From Desulforhopalus sp. (GTDB taxonomy: Bacteria; Desulfobacterota; Desulfobulbia; Desulfobulbales; Desulfocapsaceae), in assembly GCA_023231425.1 (NCBI GenBank), contig JALNVI010000069.1, forward strand, positions 1-13,944: a DNA stretch of 13,944 nt. Direction: 5' to 3'. Below, in pieces: positions 7,621 through 13,529 of this stretch. Positions within the stretch are counted from its first letter, which is position 1. Every line of letters begins with the position of its first letter. Both the position numbers and the translations under genes were made by a program. Below the pieces are notes generated by a model, which was not told where the DNA came from, did no database searches, and saw only the letters and a list, made by a program, of their open reading frames with translations.

Positions 7621-9051
7621 TCATCCCTTATGCCACACATAGCGGCGTACATAATCCGTATAGCTGAGAATGATCCGGACAACCTTGTCTGATACATTGG
7701 GCATGGAATAATCCGCCACACGCCGCAGCAGCCGTTCTTCATTCCGAGGCTGAGATTCCAGAATGGCCAGAGCCTGCATGACTCTGTCTGGTTCAAGACC
7801 GGTCATCATGACGGAGGCCTCTTCCATGCCTTCCGGACGTTCGTGGGCGTTGCGGATATTAAGGGCCGGAAAATTCAGGATGGAACTTTCTTCGGTGATG
7901 GTCCCGCTGTCGGAAAGGGTTGCTTTGGCACGGATCTGCAGATGCACGTACTCAAGAAAGCCCAGGGGTTTCATGAAATGAATAAGGCGGTGACTGGTTA
8001 TTGGTGACTGGTGATTGGTGACGGCTGGTGACTGGTGACTGGTTACTGGTGATTGGTGACGGCTAGTTATTGGTGACTGGTTATTGGTGACTGGTGATTT
8101 GTGACTGCTAGTGATTGGTGGCTGGTTATTGGTGCTTTGAGAGTTGTTACCAGTTACCAGTAACTGATCACCAGTCACTTCTTCTAACTTCTTTCGAGTT
8201 CTTGGATGTGTGGAGACGATGATCGGCAGTTGATAGTGGTCGGCAATGGTATTCAAGCAGGTGATGAATTTTTGAAATTGAGCCGGGTCATCAATGTTTT
8301 CTTCCCGGTGGGCACTGACCAGAAAATATTCACCCGCAGTCAGACCGAGCCGTTCCAGTACATCCGACGCTTCGATCCCGGGCAGGTAGTGGTTCAGCAC
8401 CTCAAACATGGGGCTTCCAGTCTTGATCACCCGATCCGGCAGCAGTCCTTCCCGGAGAAGATACTCCCGGGCGATATCGCTGTAGCACATATTGATATCA
8501 CTGATATGATCCACAATGGCCCGGTTGATCTCTTCCGGCACCCTCTGGTCAAAACAGCGGTTCCCGGCCTCCATGTGAAACACAGGAATCTTCCGCCGCT
8601 TGGCCGGATACGCCGCCAGGCAACTATTGGTATCCCCAAGGATAAGCAATGCATCCGGCTGCACCTCTGCCAGAACCTCATCCACCTTGGAAATCACGGC
8701 ACCCACAGTTGCACACGCACTGTTCCCGGGTTTGGCACTTTCCAGGAAATAATCCGGCTTACGGATACCCAGTTCATCAAAAAAAATCTGATTCAACTCG
8801 TAATCATAATTCTGCCCGGTATGTACGATGATATGCTCAAAATACTCATCAAGTTTTGCCATAACACGGGAAAGACGGATGATTTCAGGGCGGGTGCCGA
8901 CGACGGTTAGGACTTTTAGTTTGGTTATTGGTGACTGGTTATTGGTTATTGGTGATTGGTGACTGGTGATTGGTGATTGGTGATTAGTGACTGGTGATTC
9001 GTTACTAGTTACTAGTGACTGGTTACTAGTTACATTCTTTTCATCATTCAT
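7621..9051 (-). CDS. fnlC: UDP-N-acetylglucosamine 2-epimerase-type enzyme FnlC/WbjD/CapG, with two repeat-encoded insertions
   Basis: Third enzyme of the UDP-L-FucNAc pathway: C2 epimerisation of the product of FnlB by a non-hydrolysing WecB-like fold. The core is intact: KVLTVVGTRPEIIRLSR, VHTGQNYDYELNQIFFDELG, GDTNSCLAAYPAKRRKIPV, HMEAGNRCFDQRVPEEINR, SAHREENID, and LSDSGTITEESSILNFPAL. Two stretches do not belong to the family. Roughly the first 40 residues are heptamer-repeat translation (NQSLVTSNESPV...). An insertion of about 65 residues (codons at 8181-7987) separates VSTHPRTRKKL from LIHFMKPLGFLEYVHLQ. Without both, the protein would be close to the family's usual length of roughly 375. 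There is no ATG, GTG or TTG in frame between the N-terminal array and the core, so the repeat must be translated if the enzyme is made. The ATG at 9051 has AGG 9 bp upstream; the ATG at 9060 overlaps the preceding stop. Confidence 0.92.
   Translation of the reverse strand: MNDEKNVTSNQSLVTSNESPVTNHQSPITSHQSPITNNQSPITKLKVLTVVGTRPEIIRLSRVMAKLDEYFEHIIVHTGQNYDYELNQIFFDELGIRKPDYFLESAKPGNSACATVGAVISKVDEVLAEVQPDALLILGDTNSCLAAYPAKRRKIPVFHMEAGNRCFDQRVPEEINRAIVDHISDINMCYSDIAREYLLREGLLPDRVIKTGSPMFEVLNHYLPGIEASDVLERLGLTAGEYFLVSAHREENIDDPAQFQKFITCLNTIADHYQLPIIVSTHPRTRKKLEEVTGDQLLVTGNNSQSTNNQPPITSSHKSPVTNNQSPITSRHQSPVTSHQSPAVTNHQSPITSHRLIHFMKPLGFLEYVHLQIRAKATLSDSGTITEESSILNFPALNIRNAHERPEGMEEASVMMTGLEPDRVMQALAILESQPRNEERLLRRVADYSMPNVSDKVVRIILSYTDYVRRYVWHKG
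7987..8181. repeat. Heptamer array interrupting the fnlC core, in frame
   Basis: About 27 degenerate 7-bp units. From about 7990 to 8135 the plus strand reads ACTGGTG-like units (the coding strand reads CACCAGT). From about 8147 to 8181 the orientation is reversed (ttaccagttaccag, then atcaccagtcac). Variants include gacggctggtgac and gacggctagtt. The total is a multiple of three, so the downstream half of FnlC stays in frame. The two opposed runs form an inverted pair with a short spacer. Confidence 0.9.
8921..9033. repeat. Heptamer array encoding the FnlC N-terminus
   Basis: About 16 units of ACTGGTG/ATTGGTG/ACTGGTT on the plus strand, with ACTAGT variants at the right end. It is read as SPITSHQ-type heptapeptides on the coding strand. 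It runs directly into the first beta strand of the epimerase (KLKVLTVVG). Confidence 0.92.
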
Positions 9052-9056
9052 TATAT

Positions 9057-9413
9057 TCATCCTGAAATCGATTTAAGGAGGCCCTGAATCATTCGAGAAA
9101 TAGTAGCCAATTCATTGATTAGCTGTTCTTTTTGTTCTTCTTTCACATAACCCAGATTGCCGGAGATAATCAGCTGGGTTTCAAGTTCGGCACCGCTTGC
9201 CAAGGCAATGTAGAGAAACTGCTTGAATTCATTTTTCCCCTTTCGCGTGGCTCCTTCAGCAATGTTGGATGGTATCGACACCGCAGAACGCCGAATTTGA
9301 GAAGTCAGTCCATACAGTTCACTCTTAGGGAATGACTCTGTCATTTTGTATATACAAGTGACAAAATCAATCGATTTTTTCCAAACATCCAGATCTTTAT
9401 GAGTTCGTACCAT
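9057..9413 (-). CDS. Four-helix-bundle protein of the 23S rRNA intervening-sequence (S23) family
   Basis: A 118-residue helical protein. The family signature is visible: HKDLDVWKKSIDFVTCIYK, SQIRRSAVSIPSNIAEGATR, FKQFLYIALASGAELETQL, then a final helix rich in Glu, Leu and Ile. Members were first noticed as proteins encoded in intervening sequences of 23S rRNA genes and also occur as stand-alone genes; no catalytic activity is established. I chose the ATG at 9413 (GAGAAGAAG upstream). The frame stays open to 9506, but that extension is translated heptamer repeat (SLVTSHLLPVTSYQSPVT). The gene splits fnlB from fnlC, and its TGA overlaps the ATG at 9060 as ATGA. It has no evident role in sugar synthesis and looks like a passenger that arrived with, or by means of, the repeats. 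Confidence 0.85.
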   Translation of the reverse strand: MVRTHKDLDVWKKSIDFVTCIYKMTESFPKSELYGLTSQIRRSAVSIPSNIAEGATRKGKNEFKQFLYIALASGAELETQLIISGNLGYVKEEQKEQLINELATISRMIQGLLKSISG

Positions 9414-9431
9414 CTTCTTCTCGGCAAATAT

Positions 9432-9535
9432 TGTAACTGGTGATTGGTAACTGGTGACTGGTAACAAGTGACTGGTAACAAGTGACTGATCTTTTGTAGT
9501 TACCAATTACTAATCACCAGTCACCAATCACTATC
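9432..9535. repeat. Heptamer array pair between fnlB and the four-helix-bundle gene
   Basis: From 9432 to about 9491 the plus strand carries ACTGGTG-like units, including an actggtaacaagtg variant that occurs twice. After a short spacer (cttttgt), 9498-9533 carries the opposite orientation (ttaccaattactaatcacc, then agtcaccaatcac). The right run begins immediately at the fnlB stop codon (TAG at 9533-9531). The opposed runs could form a hairpin in DNA or mRNA. Confidence 0.88.
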
Positions 9536-10796
9536 CCTTCTCCACTTTCTCAAAAAACGTATCCCCATCCTCCGAATCATAAAATTCATTAATCCAAAAA
9601 ATCGTATACACATCTTCATCACCAATATTAGTAATATTATGCGTATACCAGACAGGCATATCCACAAATCCGGGACATTCCTCCGCATCGATGACAAAAT
9701 CAAGCACCTCATCAGTTTCGATTCTTCGCAGCTGAATCCTGGCCTTGCCTTTGATGACGGCAAACCGCTCAAACTTTCTAGTGTGGTAATGATCCCCGCG
9801 CGTGATCCCGGGGACGGTGGTGGAAAAGGAGACTTGGCCGCCGGTGTTGTCCAGTTTGAGGACTTCTACGAAATGGCCGCGGTTGTCGGCGTGAGGAATA
9901 AGCTTGCCGGGGAAAAAGGTGGCGTGGTCGATGGAGCAGAAGAAGGTGTTGAACAGGGATTGCTCAAAATGGCCTTGGATTTCCGGGACGATCTGTTTGT
10001 CGAAATAGATTTGCTTGTAGGAGTTCAGAAGGGCCAGGATCTCGGAGACCTTTTTCTCTGCGCAGTGGGGAGCATAATACGGGCTTTCCATGATCTTACC
10101 CCGGAGAATACGAATAATATCCTGGCACAGGTCGGTGACGTATATCAGTTTCAGACTCCCATCCACATGAATCTCGGGCATCTCACCATGGGTCAGCTTG
10201 TGGCAGAAGGTAGCAATCACAGAATTGTAGTTGGGACGGCCAAAGGGACCGAACACATTGGGGATAATGATCCCGGTACACTTCCCGTCGGACCTGGCTG
10301 CCCACGCTTCAAAAATCCTTCTTCCTTCCCGCTTGGACGCTCCGTACAGATTATCGCGTTCTTCCTGGGAAGAGGAGGCAAAAATCACATGCGGCGTAAC
10401 CTCTTCAGCCTCCATGGCCTCAACAACCTTCTGCACCAGTCCCACATTCACATCATAGAGAACCTGCATATCCTCATGCCGATTTAGAGCAGCCAAATGC
10501 ACGATCACGTCACAGGAGCGGACAAATTCCCGAAGCTTGTGCGGATCATCAAAATACGTTCGCTCGAAAGGAATGCGTTCAACATCTTTTTCCACGCCTA
10601 AACAGTTAAACAAATGTAACCCGATAAACCCGTTCTGTCCGGTAATGCCGATTTTGGTTACTGGTGATTGGTGACTACTAGTTACTGGTGATTGGTGACT
10701 GGTGACTAGTGACTGGTGACTACTATTTACTGGTGATTGGTGGCTGGTTACTAGTGACTGGTGACTGGTGACTGGTGATTCGTTGTTTGAGCACAT
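9531..10796 (-). CDS. fnlB: Bifunctional UDP-sugar 3-epimerase/4-ketoreductase FnlB/WbjC/CapF, with repeat-encoded N-terminus
   Basis: Second enzyme of UDP-L-FucNAc synthesis. The N-terminal domain is an NAD(P)-dependent reductase of the short-chain type: GITGQNGFIG at residues 50-59, Y151 and K155 in YGASK, and GPFGRPNYNSVIATFCHK. The C-terminal cupin domain starts near residue 295 and has the metal-binding-type HYH at 336-338 (ITRGDHYHTRKFERF), ending with PVWYTHNITNIG and WINEFYD. CapF-type proteins are usually about 370 residues; this one is 421 because residues 6-47 are heptamer-repeat translation. No alternative ATG, GTG or TTG exists in frame between the repeat and the Rossmann motif, so translation should start at the ATG at 10796 and include the repeat. 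The upstream ribosome binding site is weak. The domain match to CapF/FnlB is very clear. Confidence 0.94.
   Translation of the reverse strand: MCSNNESPVTSHQSLVTSHQSPVNSSHQSLVTSHQSPVTSSHQSPVTKIGITGQNGFIGLHLFNCLGVEKDVERIPFERTYFDDPHKLREFVRSCDVIVHLAALNRHEDMQVLYDVNVGLVQKVVEAMEAEEVTPHVIFASSSQEERDNLYGASKREGRRIFEAWAARSDGKCTGIIIPNVFGPFGRPNYNSVIATFCHKLTHGEMPEIHVDGSLKLIYVTDLCQDIIRILRGKIMESPYYAPHCAEKKVSEILALLNSYKQIYFDKQIVPEIQGHFEQSLFNTFFCSIDHATFFPGKLIPHADNRGHFVEVLKLDNTGGQVSFSTTVPGITRGDHYHTRKFERFAVIKGKARIQLRRIETDEVLDFVIDAEECPGFVDMPVWYTHNITNIGDEDVYTIFWINEFYDSEDGDTFFEKVEKG
10654..10784. repeat. Heptamer array encoding the FnlB N-terminus, with a 45-bp higher-order unit
   Basis: About 18 units of ACTGGTG type on the plus strand. 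On the coding strand, residues 12-26 (HQSLVTSHQSPVNSS) and 27-41 (HQSLVTSHQSPVTSS) differ at one position, followed by a partial third copy (HQSPVT). The 45-bp period consists of six heptamers plus one extra AGT, so longer segments have duplicated in phase with the reading frame. Confidence 0.9.
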
Positions 10797-10981
10797 ATAT
10801 GCTATCTACCCTCGATGAAAATTTGTGTTCCTGCTATAAACTTGAGATTTTGGAGTTAAGCAACAGTTCAAGGGCATTAAACGCCCGTTCGCAAACTGAC
10901 CGCAGACAGAAAAATTCTTCCCGGCAGACAAGATAACCACCCACAATAAAACTTAAAATCGTCTCTAACGTGCGAGAAGCA
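10797..10981. other. Spacer between the fnlA-side and fnlB-side arrays, holding a possible gene remnant
   Basis: A unique stretch of about 185 bp lies between two oppositely oriented heptamer arrays. On the minus strand one frame is open from the array to a TAG at 10834-10836. It encodes about 45 residues (TLETILSFIVGGYLVCREEF, then FCLRSVCERAFNALELLLNS and KISSL), which look protein-like but lack a clear start. I do not recognise the family. It may be the decayed 3' end of a gene once carried between the arrays. A near-palindrome, gggcattaaacgccc, lies at about 10872-10886. Confidence 0.3.
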
Positions 10982-11055
10982 CACCAGCCACCAGCCACCA
11001 GTCACCAGTCACAAATCACCAGTAACCAGTTACCAGTCACCAATCACCAGTCACC
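10982..11055. repeat. Heptamer array directly after the fnlA stop codon
   Basis: About 10 units of CACCAGT type on the plus strand (ccaccagccaccagtcacc and so on), the opposite orientation to the array that forms the FnlB N-terminus. It ends 4 bp from the fnlA TAA (11062-11060). It is not inside a convincing gene. Confidence 0.9.
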
Positions 11056-11059
11056 GCCC

Positions 11060-12070
11060 TTAAATCCCCAAATCGTCCCGAATAAAATCCAACTTCAACA
11101 ACAATTCCTTCGTCCCTTCAACATTTAACCGTTCTGTATTATGGGAAGTGTATTCCTCGGCTTCATGGATGGTTTCGTTCCCGTTGGTAAAATACAGATC
11201 ATAGTTGAGATCCCTGGTATCTGCGGGAACCCGGTAGTACTCGCCCATGTCTTCAGCCTTGACCATGTCTTCCTTGGCGACCAGAGATTCATATACTTTT
11301 TCCCCGTGCCGGGTGCCAATGATTTTGATTTCATTGTCGGCATGATACAGTTCAAGCAGTGCTTTCGCCAAGGTTTCAATGGTACAGGCAGGGGCTTTCT
11401 GAATGAAAATATCTCCCTGATTGGCGTGTTTAAAGGCAAAGACAACCAGTTCAACGGCGTTTTCAAGCGTCATCATGAAGCGGGTCATGTTGGGATCGGT
11501 AATCGTAAGCGGCTTGCCGTCGTGGATCTGCTGCACAAACAAAGGGATTACGGAACCGCGTGAAGCCATGACATTCCCGTACCGGGTACCGCACATGACA
11601 GTACCGCCCTCGGAGATATTCCGGGACCGGGCTACCATCACCTTTTCCATCATAGCCTTGCTCATACCCATGGCGTTTAAGGGATAGACAGCTTTGTCCG
11701 TACTCAAGATAACTGCCTTTTTAACACCATGCTGGACAGCGGAAGCAAGGACGTTCTCAGCACCCAGAACATTTGTTTTCACCGCTTCCACAGGGAAAAA
11801 TTCACAGCTGGGCACCTGTTTCAAGGCCGCAGCATGAAAGATGTAATCGACTCCGGTCATGACGTTGTCGAGACTCTGGCGGTCACGGACATCACCGATA
11901 TAAAATTTGAGCTTGGGATTGTTGTAGATCTTCCGCATGTCGTCTTGTTTCTTTTCATCCCGGCTGAAGATGCGGATTTCGGCGATGTTGGTATCAAGAA
12001 ATCTTTCCAAAGCGGCGTTGCCGAATGAGCCGGTACCGCCGGTGATGAGAAGTGTTTTATTTGTAAACAT
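11060..12070 (-). CDS. fnlA: UDP-N-acetylglucosamine 4,6-dehydratase/5-epimerase, FnlA/WbjB/CapE
   Basis: First enzyme of UDP-L-FucNAc synthesis: soluble dehydration of UDP-GlcNAc with inversion at C5. 336 residues, the usual length. GGTGSFG at 11-17 binds the nicotinamide cofactor. SRDEKKQDDMRK (about 36-47) and HAAALKQVPSCEFFPVEAVK (79-98) are hallmarks of the CapE/FnlA group. The active-site segment STDKAVYPLNAMGMSK has D125, K126 and the Met134-x3-Lys138 variant of the usual Tyr-x3-Lys. GTRYGNVMASRGSVIPLF and GTRHGEKVYESL also fit. The ATG at 12070 has AAGGAT (12084-12079) 8 bp upstream. The region behind it is a decayed transposase gene, so the original promoter may have been displaced. 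It is the first gene of the biosynthetic series. Confidence 0.95.
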   Translation of the reverse strand: MFTNKTLLITGGTGSFGNAALERFLDTNIAEIRIFSRDEKKQDDMRKIYNNPKLKFYIGDVRDRQSLDNVMTGVDYIFHAAALKQVPSCEFFPVEAVKTNVLGAENVLASAVQHGVKKAVILSTDKAVYPLNAMGMSKAMMEKVMVARSRNISEGGTVMCGTRYGNVMASRGSVIPLFVQQIHDGKPLTITDPNMTRFMMTLENAVELVVFAFKHANQGDIFIQKAPACTIETLAKALLELYHADNEIKIIGTRHGEKVYESLVAKEDMVKAEDMGEYYRVPADTRDLNYDLYFTNGNETIHEAEEYTSHNTERLNVEGTKELLLKLDFIRDDLGI

Positions 12071-12104
12071 TATTTTTTATCCTTTTTTTATTACACTGAA
12101 GTTT

Positions 12105-12702
12105 AGGTGATGTTCCCATATGCTTTTCTTCAAAACGTGCAGTCAAATCTTTCAGCATCTACCGTGCATCGTTCAATTCTCGCCCGCCGATCCAGCATGT
12201 GATCAGTAATCGTGTGGGGGCGTCGATGGGTGTGGAGGCGTCGATGGCCGTTCAGATCCACGTCCGTCCGTACTCGTTGTTCAAGGTCTTCGGCGCTGCC
12301 AGAATTTTCTTTTTTTTACAAACGTCCACAGTTCGTCGAGCTGAACCTCTGTCATTTGAAGTGAGGCCAACAATTCGGAGAGCACCTTGGCACAATGTTC
12401 ACCGGCCCGCAGTATCACTCGGTTGCCAGTGTCTTTATCAAGTTCCAACAGGCGTGCAGTTGCTCGTACACCAACGCCTTCGGCCGCAAGATGGATTATC
12501 TGTCGGATCGTCTCGGGTTGCAAATGCAGGCCAAACAATGCGCTGCCCTGGGTAGCCGCAAAGCGCTTGCCACAGGTCCGACAGTAAAGCAGCGTGCGGT
12601 TTCCTTGCCATATTTACCCCGAACAGAGATGTTGCCATGGTCACGAAGGCCGTATTCTTTACATTGTTCGTTGGGACAAAAATATTGCTCAAGATCAGTC
12701 AT
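12105..12702 (-). pseudogene. Decayed IS1-like transposase
   Basis: From the ATG at 12702 (GGAG 7 bp upstream) one reads MTDLEQYFCPNEQCKEYGLR with a zinc-finger-like start. After a one-base loss near 12600 it continues RTLLYCRTCGKRFAATQG, then the helix-turn-helix ATARLLELDKDTGNRVI and the DDE-type start VQLDELWTFVKK. Further lesions follow: a frameshift at the A-run around 12311-12318, another near 12283, a TGA replacing an expected tryptophan in TWI*TAIDA near 12258, an 18-bp tandem duplication, and a TAG near 12160-12180. Conserved text resumes as RLLITCWIGGRELNDAR and MLKDLTARFEEK before the match ends shortly upstream of fnlA. The family assignment is by memory of IS1-like proteins; that the gene is dead is clear. 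Confidence 0.82.
12212..12247. repeat. 18-bp tandem duplication inside the dead transposase
   Basis: gtgtggggg-cgtcgatgg (12212-12229) is followed by gtgtggagg-cgtcgatgg (12230-12247), with one mismatch. It adds six codons to the TAIDAST region of the transposase and fits neutral decay. Confidence 0.8.
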
Positions 12703-12780
12703 TGCATGTCTCCGGTTTATAATTTGAACTAACCGGATAAGTATATTCGAGTGGCTCATGTTGCGTTTCGGGGTCGTAAC

Positions 12781-12823
12781 TTGGTAAAATAACGCTTTCC
12801 TTTTACCAACTACTGAAAAGTAG
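12781..12823 (+). other. Two inverted repeats just upstream of the IS1595-like transposase start
   Basis: ttggtaaaa (12781-12789) and ttttaccaa (12801-12809) are perfect 9-bp complements with an 11-nt spacer. They are followed directly by ctact-gaaa-agtag (12810-12823), a 5-bp stem with a GAAA loop. The second hairpin ends 9 bp before the ATG at 12833. They could be transposase-binding or translation-limiting structures of the insertion sequence; this is inference. Confidence 0.45.
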
Positions 12824-12832
12824 GCCAACACT

Positions 12833-13123
12833 ATGAAGGTAAATATACAGACCCTGATAGATGATGTCCAATGTTACGCCACTGTACGCTGGCCTGAAGG
12901 CCGCGAGTGTCCGTTTTGTAATTCGAAGAAAGTTATCAAGAGAGGTTATGACGACAAGGAACCTGCCAGACAACGCTATGAGTGCAAAGAATGTGGTAAA
13001 CGCTTTGACGATCTGACCGGAACTATCTTTGCCGAGCATCATCAGCCTCTTAAGATCTGGATATTGTGCCTCTATTTTATGGGTTTAAACCTGTCTAACA
13101 AACAGATTTCCACCGAACTGGGG
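12833..13123 (+). pseudogene. Truncated IS1595-family transposase, N-terminal part only
   Basis: 97 residues match the start of zinc-ribbon transposases: CYATVRWPEGRECPFCNSKK with C26-x2-C29, then RYECKECGKRFDDLTGTIFA with C51-x2-C54, then PLKIWILCLYFMGLNLSNKQ and ISTELG. After that the frame continues with unrelated residues (FPMCQDSFRFKKSS) and stops at 13168. The catalytic DDE/ISXO2-like domain is absent, so the gene is broken by whatever begins near 13124-13135. Confidence 0.8.
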
Positions 13124-13194
13124 TTCCCTATGTGTCAGGATAGTTTTCGCTTCAAAAAATCATCATAAATCCAAGGGTGAAGTGAGATGGAAGA

Positions 13195-13509
13195 ATGTCC
13201 AAACAATACACCAAAGAGTTCAAAGACGCTGTGATCAAGAAGATGATGCCACCTTATCCGACATCTGTTTCATAATTATGTAGAGAAACCGGCGTTTCGG
13301 GTGTTACACTCTACAAATGGAGAAAAGATTATCAAAACCAGGGGGTGGCTGTGCCAGCAAAGAAAAAGAAATCAGAGACCTGGAGTGTTGAGGATAAGTT
13401 GGCGACTGTCATAGAGTCGGCCTCTTTTAACGAGATCCAACTCAGTGAATATTGTCGAAGAAAAGGGCTCTATAAAGAACAGATTGATCAATGGAAAAAA
13501 CAGCGCTGT
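13195..13509 (+). pseudogene. Truncated IS3-like transposase OrfA with an internal stop
   Basis: From the ATG at 13195 the frame reads MSKQYTKEFKDAVIKKMMPP and then YPTSVS, followed by TAA (13273-13275) where relatives have a glutamine-like position. It continues LCRETGVSGVTLYKWRKDYQ (helix-turn-helix), then WSVEDKLATVIESASFNEIQ and LSEYCRRKGLYKEQIDQWKK. Similarity ends at about 13509, where the end of the IS30-like element begins. No OrfB follows. Both the nonsense codon and the truncation make it non-functional. Family assignment is moderately sure. Confidence 0.75.
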
Positions 13510-13529
13510 CTGGATATCAAATTTGGATA

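Noticed and set aside
7987..9033. CRISPR array
   Set aside because: The repeats are 7 bp, degenerate and contiguous, without unique spacers, and no cas genes are present.
9414..9506. N-terminal extension of the four-helix-bundle protein
   Set aside because: The extension is heptamer-repeat text, and an ATG with a plausible ribosome binding site lies directly before the conserved HKDLDVWKKS. Unlike FnlB and FnlC, a repeat-free start is available.
9639..10487. Plus-strand open frame of 282 codons opposite fnlB
   Set aside because: Shadow of fnlB; the translation is not protein-like in composition or motif.
11060..12104. ops/JUMPstart-type antitermination element ahead of the polysaccharide operon
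   Set aside because: I looked for a GGCGGTAG-like core on the coding strand upstream of fnlA and found none.
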